Below are positions 36,201 through 43,259 of a stretch of 64,000 nt of DNA, in pieces. The notes under the pieces are model-generated. The model was not told where the DNA came from. It did not search any database and saw only the letters and a list, made by a program, of their open reading frames with translations. Numbering within the stretch: the first letter of the stretch is position 1; each line of letters starts with the position of its first letter. This DNA comes from Rhodococcus sp. HM1. Its GTDB lineage: Bacteria > Actinomycetota > Actinomycetes > Mycobacteriales > Mycobacteriaceae. Both the position numbers and the translations under genes were made by a program. The DNA is taken from assembly GCF_023218075.1 (NCBI RefSeq), contig NZ_JALPTB010000013.1:51154-115153 (forward strand), written 5' to 3'.

Positions 36201-39200
36201 GCACACCGTTCGGGCCGGTGGTCAGGTTGGCGGGCAGGCCGGCGCCGGTGACACCGGCGTGGTCGGCGATCTTCTCGGGCAGCCAGCCGAGGGTGATGCG
36301 GGCGGCGCCCTTCTTCACGGCGGGCAGTTCCTGCCCGGCGGCGACACCGAGCAGCGCGGACATCGACGCGGCGGCGTCCTCCTCGGTGACGACCGGCGCA
36401 CCGCCGGTGCGGACGGAGGCCGGGACGGTGATGCGGATCTCGACGGCCTTGTCGCGCAGCAGCGGCACGCGCAGGCCGACGTGCTCGTCGTCGAGGACGC
36501 TCAGGGTCGCACCGGTCGGGGCGTGAACGGCGGCGCCGTCGGCCTCGACGGTCCACTCGGCGACGTCACCGAGACGGTGGACCGGGTTGAGGGTCTGACG
36601 GCCGGCCCACGCGACGTCCGGAGCGGACAGCACGGCGTCGAGCAGCCCGGCGGCGCGGTCCTGGTGACGACGCGCGACGACCTGCACCGGCTCGGCGCCG
36701 GCGGCGAGCAGCTCGTCGACGGTGGCCTTCTCGAAGCGGTCGAGCAGCTCACCGACGGGCTCGTCGGCGCGGGTGATGCCCGCGACGGCGACGGTGCCCG
36801 GGATGACGCAGACCTGGTCGGCGGTGTAGCGCGGGTCGTGCGCCTGCCACAGCGAGTCGGACCGCCACCAGCGACGCACGTCCTGGTCGACGACCGGCAC
36901 GAAGTTCACCGGCTTGCCGGGGGTGCGGCACAGGGAGATGAAGAACGGCACGTCCGCCGGGTGCAGCACGACGTCACCGGCGTCCGGGTACTGCCCGGTC
37001 AGCGCCTTGAGCGCCGCGTAGGGACGCTCGAGCACGGCGTCGTCCGCGAACAGCGTCGGGATCGGGCCGCGGTCGACCGGATGCAAGCGGGCCTCGGCAC
37101 GCTGCAGCATCTCGCGGAAACGCTCACGCCACGACACGTCCAGCCACGGGCTGGTGTGGGCCTCGGCGACGGCGTCGCCCAGGTCGGTGCCGCAGTCGAA
37201 CTCGCACGCGGAATCGGTGCCGACCGCGAGCTCGAGGTAGCGGGTGAGCCACTGCAGGTAGGTCATCTCGGCGACGTCACCGAAGTACGGCTTCGCGGTG
37301 ACGTCCAGCGCGGCGATGATCTCGTCCCGGCGCGCGGCGACGGCGTCGGCGTCACCGGCGACCTCGTCGAGCAGGCGGCCGGTGCGCGATGCGGCGTTGT
37401 CGATCTCGTGGATGTCGGCGCCGAGCTGGCTGCGGCCCGATGCCATTCCGCCGGACGCGGTGCCCGCACCGACCCAGTCGGGGGTGCCGGGGGTGTCGAC
37501 GAGCAGCTGCTTGACCTCGGGAGCGGTGGTCGCCTCGAGGGTCGCCATCGCGGCGGTGCCGACGAGGATGCCGTCGAGCGGCATCGCCGGGAAGCCGTAC
37601 TCGGTGGACCAGCGGCCGGTCAGGTAGTCGGCGGCCCGCTCCGGGGTGCCGATGCCACCGCCGACGCACAGCACCAGGTTCGGGCGGGTGCGCAGCTCGG
37701 CGTAGGTGTCGAGCAGCAGGTCGTCGAGGTCCTCCCACGAGTGGTGACCACCGGCGCGGCCGCCCTCGATGTGGACGATGACCGGGTAGTCGGGGACCTC
37801 GTTCGCGATGCGGATCACCGAGCGGATCTGCGCGACGGTGCCCGGCTTGAACGCGACGTGGCTGATGCCGGCCTCGGTGAGCTCCTCGATGATCGAGACC
37901 GCTTCCTCGAGCTCCGGGATACCGGCGGTGACGACGACGCCGTCGAACGGCGCGCCCGCAGCGCGGGCCTTCGGCACGAGACGCTTGCCGCCCACGTGGA
38001 GCTTCCACAGGTACGGGTCGAGGAACATCGAGTTGAACTGCACGGCGCGACCCGGCTCGAGCAGCTCCTTCAGCTCCTCGACGTGGTCGGCGAAGATCTG
38101 CTCGGTGACCTGGCCACCACCGGCGAGCTCGGCCCAGTGGCCGGCGTTCGCGGCGGCAGCGACGATCTTCGGATCCACCGTCGTCGGGGTCATGCCCGCG
38201 AGCAGGATCGGCGAACGGCCGGTCAGGCGGGTGAACGCGGTCTCGACACCGAGGCGGCCGTCGGGCAGAGCGACAGGCTTGGGCGCGAACTCGGTCCACG
38301 CACGCGGCACCTCGGGCTCGGCGCCCGGGGTCAGCAGGTTGCGCTGGCCACCGCGGGTTGCGGCGGCGATGATGCCGACGCCCTGGCCGCGCAGACCGGC
38401 GGAGGTCATGCGGGTGAGGAGCTCACCGGGGCCGAGGTCGAGGATCCACGAGGCACCGGAGGCGACGGCACCGTCGACGAGGTCGACCCAGTCGACCGGG
38501 TCGACGAGGATCGCCTGCGCGAGGGAACGGGCGAGCTCGACGTCGAGGTCGCAGCGCGACGCCCAGTCGGCGACCTGCTCGACCGCGTCCGCGAGGGCCG
38601 GGTGATGGAAGCCGACCTCGGCGGAAACCGGCTCGAAGGTCGGGTCGAACACGGCACCGCCGCGCTTCTTCGACTCGCGCTCGCGGGTCTCCGCGGCGGA
38701 GATCTCCTCGCAGCGCTGCTGGACGCGTGCGAGCGCGGCCGGCGGGCCGGACAGCACGACGCGACGGCGGCCGTTGCGGATCGCGACGACAGCGCTGCGC
38801 TCGGGGTCCTGGCCCTCGAACACGTCGGCGACGATGGCGCGCAGACGCTCGGGATCGACGCCGGCGACGGCGAGCATCGGGAAACGCTCGGCACCGGAGA
38901 TGAGGCCGCGGCGGCGGCCGACGAGGGTCGCGGCAGCACCGATGAGCTGCGCGATCGCGAGGATCTCGGCGTCCTTGCGACCACCGGCTGCGACGGCCTC
39001 GACCGACAGCACACCCTGGGAGTGGCCGATCGCGGCGGTCGGCGCGTGCGCGGACACGTCGAGACCCTGGTTGGCCAGGGCGCGCAGGGCGGCGACCTGG
39101 GTGAGGAACACGCCGGGGAGGGACACCGCGGCGGAAGTCAGTGTGGCGGCGGACGGGCCCGCGGCCGGCTGCTCGTCCTCGTCAGCGACGTCCTGCTCGA

Positions 39201-39513
39201 GGATCCATGCGACGGGGTCGAAACCGGCGGGGCGCACGACCACCAGGTCGTGGGCGACCGGAGCGAGGGCTGCTGCGGCGGCGTTGACCAGGTCCGTCAG
39301 GACCGGCTCGAGGCCGTTGTCACGGCTGAGTTCGTCGAGCGAGCTGAGCCAGGGAGCACCCTGACCACCGAACGCGAGAGCGTAGGGCTCACCGGCGAGA
39401 ATCTTGTCGACCAGTGCGCCGGACCGCGAAGTGGTGACCCCCCGTTCGTTTGTGCGTCGTGATGCCTTCGAGTTCCGTCCGTTGTCGGCTGGTGTGGTCT
39501 CGTCGATCGTCAC
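30220..39513 (-). CDS. fas: type I fatty acid synthase
   Basis: The product is about 3,097 residues from GTG 39513, with CAGGAGAGGA nine bases upstream; the ORF reaching 39594 has no such site. Domains run: acetyltransferase with GHSQG (Ser near 165); enoyl reductase with LLAGMTPTTV (about 443); MaoC-like dehydratase with GDHNPIH (about 1256); malonyl/palmitoyl transferase with GHSVGEY (about 1465); an Ala/Pro linker (about 1760-1795); carrier domain with DGVSSRRNQLL (Ser near 1836); ketoreductase with VTGASKGGIG (about 2144); and ketosynthase with ACATAAVS (Cys near 2738), KHDTST and LTGHAKGG. It makes bimodal acyl-CoAs used for membrane lipids and as mycolic acid precursors. It is followed by acpS. 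Confidence 0.97.
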   Translation of the reverse strand: MTIDETTPADNGRNSKASRRTNERGVTTSRSGALVDKILAGEPYALAFGGQGAPWLSSLDELSRDNGLEPVLTDLVNAAAAALAPVAHDLVVVRPAGFDPVAWILEQDVADEDEQPAAGPSAATLTSAAVSLPGVFLTQVAALRALANQGLDVSAHAPTAAIGHSQGVLSVEAVAAGGRKDAEILAIAQLIGAAATLVGRRRGLISGAERFPMLAVAGVDPERLRAIVADVFEGQDPERSAVVAIRNGRRRVVLSGPPAALARVQQRCEEISAAETRERESKKRGGAVFDPTFEPVSAEVGFHHPALADAVEQVADWASRCDLDVELARSLAQAILVDPVDWVDLVDGAVASGASWILDLGPGELLTRMTSAGLRGQGVGIIAAATRGGQRNLLTPGAEPEVPRAWTEFAPKPVALPDGRLGVETAFTRLTGRSPILLAGMTPTTVDPKIVAAAANAGHWAELAGGGQVTEQIFADHVEELKELLEPGRAVQFNSMFLDPYLWKLHVGGKRLVPKARAAGAPFDGVVVTAGIPELEEAVSIIEELTEAGISHVAFKPGTVAQIRSVIRIANEVPDYPVIVHIEGGRAGGHHSWEDLDDLLLDTYAELRTRPNLVLCVGGGIGTPERAADYLTGRWSTEYGFPAMPLDGILVGTAAMATLEATTAPEVKQLLVDTPGTPDWVGAGTASGGMASGRSQLGADIHEIDNAASRTGRLLDEVAGDADAVAARRDEIIAALDVTAKPYFGDVAEMTYLQWLTRYLELAVGTDSACEFDCGTDLGDAVAEAHTSPWLDVSWRERFREMLQRAEARLHPVDRGPIPTLFADDAVLERPYAALKALTGQYPDAGDVVLHPADVPFFISLCRTPGKPVNFVPVVDQDVRRWWRSDSLWQAHDPRYTADQVCVIPGTVAVAGITRADEPVGELLDRFEKATVDELLAAGAEPVQVVARRHQDRAAGLLDAVLSAPDVAWAGRQTLNPVHRLGDVAEWTVEADGAAVHAPTGATLSVLDDEHVGLRVPLLRDKAVEIRITVPASVRTGGAPVVTEEDAAASMSALLGVAAGQELPAVKKGAARITLGWLPEKIADHAGVTGAGLPANLTTGPNGVPDVLVGACWPAVFAALGASKTDDNLSVIEGMLDLVHLDHAIDVKNGLPTDPAFLGVKAEVTGVSDTDLGRVVEVHVVITADSGDGSGHNVVAQLIERFAIRGRAGTVELADPVRAGGSLSENAADTPRRRRRDAVIVAPTDMSAFARVSGDHNPIHTSDNAALLAGLGSPIVHGMWLSAAAQQVVTAVEADAKLPVRRLTAWTARFLGMVRPGAEIDVRVDRVGTDNGAEIIEVGCRVDGDLVMVATGRTAAPKTVYAFPGQGIQRPGMGLDARARSKAAREIWDRADKHTRKALGFSILAVVRDNPTVLKARGVTHKHPDGVLHLTQFTQVAMATLGVAQIAELREAGAFVEGSFLAGHSVGEYNALAAVAGVLPLEAVLEVVFQRGSAMHALVPRDEHGRSNYRMAAIRPSQFGVADEDLQDFVAGVAAEAGEFLEIVNLNLRGSQYAIAGTVAGLEALESVIERKVAEFGGKRAFILVPGIDVPFHSTVLRGGVDDFRERLLHLLPEQIDPNILIGRYIPNLVPKPFNLGREFIQEIADLVPSEPLAEVLADFDTWAAKPVELTRVVLAELLAWQFASPVRWIETQDLLFAPEEDGGLGVERFVEVGLGAAPTVANLASQTLKLPGRFGEPVEVLNIEREASIVYSTDVDPAPVEDDEPAAPAAEAAPAAAAAPAPAAAPAAAPAGGPRPDDIAFKAADATKVLIALWTKLRPDQIGPADTIEALCDGVSSRRNQLLVDLGSELSLGAIDGAADADMGALAATVDRLARTYRPFGPVLTDSINDHLRKVFGPSGKRPAYIAERVTKVWGLGEGWTQHVTAEVALGSRDGASIRGGDLGGLSQGALSDAAAVDTLIDAAVQSVAGRRGIAVSMPAAGGGGGATVDAAALGEFAEQITGRDGVLANAARLVLEQLGLAEQTSGLADKADSELVDLVSAELGSDWPRQVAPAFDARKAVLIDDRWATAREDLARVWLGAEIEVERFAGAGATVAAHATFWQRKATEAGRTVLAETFGRIATVAAEVTDAEYANEVAVVTGASKGGIGAAVAAKLLGGGATVVVTTSSLNDSRLGFYKELYAKSARAGAALWVVPANMASYADVDALIEWIGTETVENAGGAKKLIKDALTPTLLFPFAAPRVAGSLADAGARAEMEMRVLLWSVERLIAGLAAIGNDRDVDTHLHVVLPGSPNRGKFGGDGAYGEAKAALDAVVNRWNAERTWAERVTLAHALIGWVRGTGLMGGNDPLVEAVEAAGVRTWSTQEMATELLKLVGPEARRLAADKPLVADLTGGLSEADVDLPALAKQAQDAAEATETEDEDESGIIAALPSAPRLDVDLPVPAWEKLDVDPADLVVIVGAGELGPYGSARTRFEMEVDEELSAAGVLELAWVTGLVEWENDPKPGFYDTETGELVPEAEIADRYHDAVVERCGIRRYADDGAMVDNTAPLLTSVFLDKDLSFVVGSEAEARAFVDADPENTVASVDAESGDWTVTRKAGTEIRVPRKAKLTRTVGGQIPTGFDVTKWGIPADMAESVDRVGLWNIVTTVDAFLTGGFTPSELLRWVHPSLVANTQGTGMGGMSSMRSLYIDTLLGESRANDILQEALPNVIAAHVVQSYVGGYGAMVHPVAACATAAVSVEEGVDKIKLGKAQLVVAGGFDDLGIEGIVGFGDMSATAKSEDMTAKGISDNRFSRANDRRRGGFVESAGGGTVLLARGDLALEMGLPVLGVVAWAGSFADGVHTSIPAPGIGALGAGRGGLESGLARELRKLGVTADDIAVISKHDTSTAANDPNEAELHERLAGALGRSEGNPLFVVSQKSLTGHAKGGAAAFQLIGLCQVLSQGVVPPNRSLDCVDDKMAQFEHLVWARTPIRFGEQYALKAGLLTSLGFGHVSGLIAVVHPQAFVEAIPAERREAYLAQAQQRTVAGKRRLADAMTGGAALYQRPADRRLGGDGVPAAASRQLEADVLLSADARLGDDDVYRSGLPGCK

Positions 39514-39922
39514 GCGTGTTGTTCCTCTCCTGAACACCCCTGCGGTCGAGGCGTGAATCCTTTGGAAGCACTCGCCGTCGTTGGCGTGTTGCATGGGCTC
39601 TCATCTGCTCTTACGTGCGTGGCCCAGATTGACACAGAATCATGAGGAATTCCTCATGTTTTGTTTCGCGAAGAGTGTCGCGCGGTGCCCTGACCAGTGA
39701 TTTGTCTCACAGTAACGGCGAAGGTAACCCGCGAGTAGGTGTCGTCCGCGCTGGCTGGGCCGGTGCGAGGACGTCCACGAACCCGAGGAAACCCTCACGT
39801 TTATTGTTATCTAATCGTTACTATCTTGACGAGCGAGCGGCGGCGTGCTCGAGCAGCGAAACTTGTCGGACCCGAGCGTTACCTTCACTTCGTTCGAACA
39901 CACTTTCGATTCGAGGGGCGCA
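39514..39922. other. intergenic region between fas and the HNH gene
   Basis: These 409 bases hold no supported gene. On the fas side are its ribosome site and, 128-145 bp from the start, a perfect 18-bp palindrome. On the other side, about 39797-39832 is strikingly AT-rich for this genome (TTATTGTTATCTAATCG and TACTATCTTGACG) and probably holds the HNH promoter. Confidence 0.6.
39641..39658. promoter_or_regulatory. perfect palindrome upstream of fas
   Basis: CATGAGGAATTCCTCATG is self-complementary over all 18 bp. It lies in the fas upstream region, where Mtb has binding sites for the acyl-CoA-responsive TetR activator FasR. I propose it as a regulator site; identity with the FasR motif is not shown here. 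Confidence 0.55.
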
Positions 39923-40423
39923 ATGGTGAGACCGGTCAAGTACACGAAAGAGATGCTCGAGGAGGCCGTTCGGTTGTCAGCCAACCTCTCCGCTGCGATA
40001 CGACTGATGGGCGGAAGACCCGACGGCGGCACGCACGCGCACATCTCAAGAAGGGGCAAACGACTCGGAATCGACACCTCGCACTTCACCGGAGAGAACC
40101 CGCAGAAAGGTCGTCCACCGAAGAATCGCCTCCGCTGGGACGAGATTCTGACGCTCAAACCCGTCGCTTCGAACCGCCAGGCTCCGAAGCGGTTACGGAG
40201 GGCTCTCATCGAGTCGGGACGACCCCACAAGTGCGAGGGGTGCGGAATCGGACCGGTGTGGTGCGACGAGCCGTTGGTATTTCACGTCGATCACATCGAC
40301 GGAAACCATTTCGACTCCCGACCGCACAACGTGCGATTCCTGTGCCCCAACTGCCACAGCCAGACCCCCACGTGGGCGGGACGACGCAGGTTCAGCTTCG
40401 AATCGGAGCAGTCGGGTTCGTGA
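39923..40423 (+). CDS. HNH endonuclease-domain protein
   Basis: The product is 166 residues from ATG 39923, behind AGGGG. Residues about 1-65 form a small helical region like those in front of phage-type HNH nucleases. The HNH module is CEGCG, VDHIDGNHFDSRPHNVRFLC and PNC (about 107-155): two Cys pairs bind zinc, and the central His/Asn/His set is catalytic. It is an orphan with an AT-rich promoter, and it directly precedes tRNA-Leu. Both suggest acquisition, although no integrase or phage gene is nearby. Target unknown. Confidence 0.8.
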   Translation: MVRPVKYTKEMLEEAVRLSANLSAAIRLMGGRPDGGTHAHISRRGKRLGIDTSHFTGENPQKGRPPKNRLRWDEILTLKPVASNRQAPKRLRRALIESGRPHKCEGCGIGPVWCDEPLVFHVDHIDGNHFDSRPHNVRFLCPNCHSQTPTWAGRRRFSFESEQSGS

Positions 40424-40440
40424 CGTATTGTGTCCGTGGC

Positions 40441-40523
40441 GCGCGAGTGGCGGAATGGCAGACGCTCCAGGCTTAGAACCTGGTGCCCTTAAGGGCGTGG
40501 GGGTTCGAGTCCCCCCTCGCGCA
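40441..40523 (+). tRNA. tRNA-Leu (UAG anticodon)
   Basis: This is a class II tRNA with the acceptor GCGCGAG/CTCGCGC, anticodon loop CTTAGAA giving UAG, and a variable arm built on GCCCTTAAGGGC. A TATTGT hexamer at 40426-40431, inside the end of the HNH gene, may be its -10. A hairpin terminator follows. Confidence 0.95.
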
Positions 40524-40547
40524 CACGTAGCAGTACCGTGAACTGCG

Positions 40548-40587
40548 GAAACGAGGTCACGAACTCCCGGGTTCGAGACCTCGTTTC
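40548..40587 (+). terminator. hairpin after tRNA-Leu
   Basis: The outer stem GAAACGAGGTC/GACCTCGTTTC (11 bp, perfect) encloses a second partly paired segment around CCCGGG. The 3' arm gives TCGTTTCGTT. Confidence 0.75.
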
Positions 40588-40719
40588 GTTCACAACTGTC
40601 GAATACCGACTCGCGCGGGTTTCCGACCCATCGCTCACCCGGAAAATCCAGCGTGACCTGGCGCACGGCAACCGACCGGTCTTGGCAGGTCGGCGGCGCA
40701 TTCGGGTACCGTCGATGTC

Positions 40720-41142
40720 GTGTCCGAAACTCGTCGTCCGCCCCGCCGGGTCGCGCTGATCGTCCTGGTCGTCGTCGCGGCGACAGGATGCCTCGCCCTC
40801 GGGTACTGGCAGTGGACCCGTTTCGAGGCAGTCGGCGGTACCGCCCAGAACCTGGGATACGCCTTCCAGTGGCCGGCGTTCGCGTTCTTCTGCGTCTACG
40901 CGTACCGACGGTTCGTGCGCCTCGAAGCCGAGGAGTCGGAGGCCGAGGAGACCGGGGATCCGCGGCCGTCCGCGTCGTCCGAGCCCACCGAGATTCCGGA
41001 ACACCTGCTGCCCCCGCGGCCCGGCCGGAATCTCGAACCGGCCGACGACGCCGACCTCGACGACCCCGAGGCCCGGCAGACACTGGAGTACAACGAATAC
41101 CTCGCGCAGCTCGCGCGCAGGTCCGGAAGGAGCGGTCAGTGA
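40720..41142 (+). CDS. LprD-like membrane/lipoprotein
   Basis: The product is 140 residues. A hydrophobic N-terminus (VALIVLVVVAATGCLALGYW, about 11-30) contains a weak lipobox-like ATGC. A second hydrophobic stretch is FQWPAFAFFCVYAYRRF (about 49-65), and the rest is acidic. It overlaps the DUF3817 gene by 4 bp, the arrangement of Mtb Rv1343c (LprD) and Rv1342c. TACCGT seven bases before GTG 40720 predicts a leaderless mRNA. The weak lipobox and second span make a two-helix membrane protein equally likely. Function unknown. Confidence 0.7.
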   Translation: MSETRRPPRRVALIVLVVVAATGCLALGYWQWTRFEAVGGTAQNLGYAFQWPAFAFFCVYAYRRFVRLEAEESEAEETGDPRPSASSEPTEIPEHLLPPRPGRNLEPADDADLDDPEARQTLEYNEYLAQLARRSGRSGQ

Positions 41143-41507
41143 GCACCACCCCCGAGAAGACCGGCACAGCGCCGCGGACCCTCAGCGACGCCGACCGGAA
41201 GAAGATCTCCTCGGCGCTCCTGCGATACCGCGTCCTCGCCTACGCCACCGGTATCTGGCTGCTGGTGCTGGTCGGCGAGATGATCGCCAAATACGTCATC
41301 GGCATCGAGAACGTCCCGTCGTGGATCGCGATCGTGCACGGCTGGGTGTACGCGGTGTACCTGGTGCTCACGTTCGACCTGTCGATCAAGGTCCGCTGGC
41401 CGCTGGCCCGCACGATCGGAACGCTCATCGCTGGCACCATCCCCTTCCTGTCGTTCTTCGTCGAGCACAAGCGCACCCGGCAGGTGAAGGCCGACTTCGG
41501 GGTCTGA
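41139..41507 (+). CDS. DUF3817 integral membrane protein
   Basis: The product is 122 residues with three or four membrane helices after a 30-residue polar start. The conserved DUF3817 core is visible as RYRVLAYATGIWLLVLVGEM and IVHGWVYAVYLVLTFDLSIK (about 28-89), ending in FFVEHKRTRQV. It is translationally coupled to the preceding LprD-like gene and corresponds to Rv1342c. Function unknown. Confidence 0.85.
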   Translation: MSTTPEKTGTAPRTLSDADRKKISSALLRYRVLAYATGIWLLVLVGEMIAKYVIGIENVPSWIAIVHGWVYAVYLVLTFDLSIKVRWPLARTIGTLIAGTIPFLSFFVEHKRTRQVKADFGV

Positions 41508-41532
41508 CACCCGCCCCTGTGGCACCCGACCT

Positions 41533-41964
41533 GTGACACGCGAACCTTGGGACCCCGCGGCGGCGGGAGTCCTGCGCCTGCCGTCGGGCCGGCTCGTCCG
41601 GGGCCGCGGCCTGCGCCATCCGTTGCCCGACGGTCCGCTCCCGACGTTCGCGCTCTACCTGCAACGTCGCGAGCCCCCGCCGACACCGTGGCCGTCCCGC
41701 TGGGTGCGCTGGCCCGATTTCCGGCTCCCGACCGACCGCGTCGACGCCGCGGCCGCGATCCACGAGGCATGGGAACGCGCCGCCGGCGAACGGGTGGAGA
41801 TCGCGTGTTCCGGCGGACTCGGACGCACCGGCACCGTCCTCGCCTGCCTCGCCGTCCTCGACGGCGTGCCACGCGACGAAGCGGTCACGTTCGTCCGCCA
41901 GCACTACTCGCCGCGCGCCGTCGAAACACCTTGGCAGCGAAGGTATGTCACTCGCTTCCGCTAG
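41533..41964 (+). CDS. protein tyrosine / dual-specificity phosphatase-like protein
   Basis: The product is 143 residues from GTG 41533. It carries the CX5R loop CSGGLGRT with Cys92 and Arg98, and a WPD-type acid loop RWPDFRLP with Asp62, so the catalytic set is complete. The His usually before the Cys is replaced by Ala (IACSGG), which may change the Cys reactivity. It is short for the family. It starts 25 bp after the DUF3817 gene and overlaps the convergent MpaB-type oxygenase gene by 4 bp. Mtb has no gene here. Substrate unknown. Confidence 0.75.
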   Translation: MTREPWDPAAAGVLRLPSGRLVRGRGLRHPLPDGPLPTFALYLQRREPPPTPWPSRWVRWPDFRLPTDRVDAAAAIHEAWERAAGERVEIACSGGLGRTGTVLACLAVLDGVPRDEAVTFVRQHYSPRAVETPWQRRYVTRFR

Positions 41965-43211
41965 ACGTTCAGCTTGCCGACGGTAGGCTCCGCGGCACCG
42001 AACTTCAGGCTCAGTTCGCGCCGCGCGGCGCGATCCCCCACCCGCTCGAGGAATCGCCGGCCCGCCGGGGTGCGGTTGATCAGCGTCGACTTGACGACGT
42101 TCCCCGCGATGACGGGCGCGACGGCCAGCGGCGGAACGGAGGGCAACCCCAGATCACGCAGGCCCTCGGCGCCGAGGAAGAAGCGGAGCATGCTCAGCAG
42201 GCGCAGTCGCTCGTAGTGTCCACGCAGTGTCGGGAACCGGCGGTAGTTCAGATCTCGCTGGCCGTCGACGAGGGCGCGGGACAGATCGGCACCGGCGGGC
42301 GTGACGTCGTCCTGCACGAGCACGACGTGGTAGTTGAAACGGTGCTGCTGACGTTCGCTGTCGAACAGCCACTCCTCGTCGATGCCCATGAGCCAGCCCA
42401 CGTACTTCCACAGGTGCATGACCGCGCGGGATTCGTCGCGCGAAACCCGGTAACCGAGGGCGCGGACGCCGAGCAGCAGTGTGCCGTTGAACAGTCCGAG
42501 GGTCGCGGCCTGATCGGTCTGGTTGATGGGCAGGCCCCAGCGCTGGACGTCCCAGCGGCCGTTGGTCTCGAATCGGTGATTGACCAAGGCGTGCATGGCA
42601 CGCACGTGCACGGTCAATTTGAATCCTTCACCGCCGCGACGCATTCCGCCCGGCTCGCCGACCGCGGTGCCCCACTTCTGGGTTTCGCCGAGTCGTCGCA
42701 TGGCGGTGGAGCCGGTCAGACCTCCGGTCGCGACCAGCAGGTCCGGCGGGCCACCGAAGCGGTAGCCGCCGATCAGCGAGAGCTGGAGCAGCACGTCGTT
42801 GCGGCTGCGGCCCATGCGTCGGAACGCCCGCGCGCCCTTCTCGAGCAGGTCGAAGTCGACCCAGTCGGGCACCGTGTCGACGACGGCGAAGAACTCGCGC
42901 AGCGCCTCGGGAGCATCAGGGACGGTGTCGATTCCGTGTTCGAGGGCCTGATGGAACTGCCGCATGGTGACGCGTTGCGGGTCGGTGCGGTCGCGGCGCA
43001 TCGCGTGCACGAGGGACGCCCCGAGCTCGTCGCGCGCGAACATGCGCCGGCCGATCCGATCGAGCAGTTCCTCGTCGACGGTGTCGATCCGCGCGAAGTG
43101 CTTCAGGGGCCGGCCGATGCGCTCGTTGCGCGGGCGAATTCCGGCGAACCGCGCAGGGTACGGACCGGCTTCGGCGTCCGTCGACAGCTCCCGTGTCATC
43201 ATGCGGGTCAT
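41961..43211 (-). CDS. MpaB-family (DUF2236) haem oxygenase-like protein
   Basis: The product is 416 residues from ATG 43211 (GTG 43217 and ATGs at 43202/43199 are alternatives; no clear ribosome site). The family core is EGFKLTVHVRAMHALVNHRF then WGLPINQTDQAATLG and MHLWKYVGWLMGIDEEWLF (about 205-300). The His in MHALV is the expected haem ligand. DUF2236 includes the latex-clearing protein Lcp, which cleaves rubber oxidatively, but Lcp is exported by a Tat signal and this protein has no signal peptide. It is divergent from a TetR gene, like lcp and lcpR. The natural substrate is unknown. Confidence 0.8.
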   Translation of the reverse strand: MTRMMTRELSTDAEAGPYPARFAGIRPRNERIGRPLKHFARIDTVDEELLDRIGRRMFARDELGASLVHAMRRDRTDPQRVTMRQFHQALEHGIDTVPDAPEALREFFAVVDTVPDWVDFDLLEKGARAFRRMGRSRNDVLLQLSLIGGYRFGGPPDLLVATGGLTGSTAMRRLGETQKWGTAVGEPGGMRRGGEGFKLTVHVRAMHALVNHRFETNGRWDVQRWGLPINQTDQAATLGLFNGTLLLGVRALGYRVSRDESRAVMHLWKYVGWLMGIDEEWLFDSERQQHRFNYHVVLVQDDVTPAGADLSRALVDGQRDLNYRRFPTLRGHYERLRLLSMLRFFLGAEGLRDLGLPSVPPLAVAPVIAGNVVKSTLINRTPAGRRFLERVGDRAARRELSLKFGAAEPTVGKLNV

Positions 43212-43259
43212 GTTCACACGAGCGTTTACTCGCGTTCAATTCGCATTTCGGGGGCACCT

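Noticed and set aside
30490..39462. A 2,990-residue open frame on the plus strand opposite fas
   Set aside because: It is the antisense shadow of the GC-rich fas gene. Its composition (Arg/His/Asp/Val/Gly-rich) is not protein-like, it has no ribosome site or motif, and the minus-strand frame has all FAS-I domains.
41961..43211. True latex-clearing protein (lcp)
   Set aside because: Family membership (DUF2236) and the divergent TetR fit, but there is no Tat or other signal peptide, which extracellular rubber cleavage requires. The broader MpaB-family name is kept.
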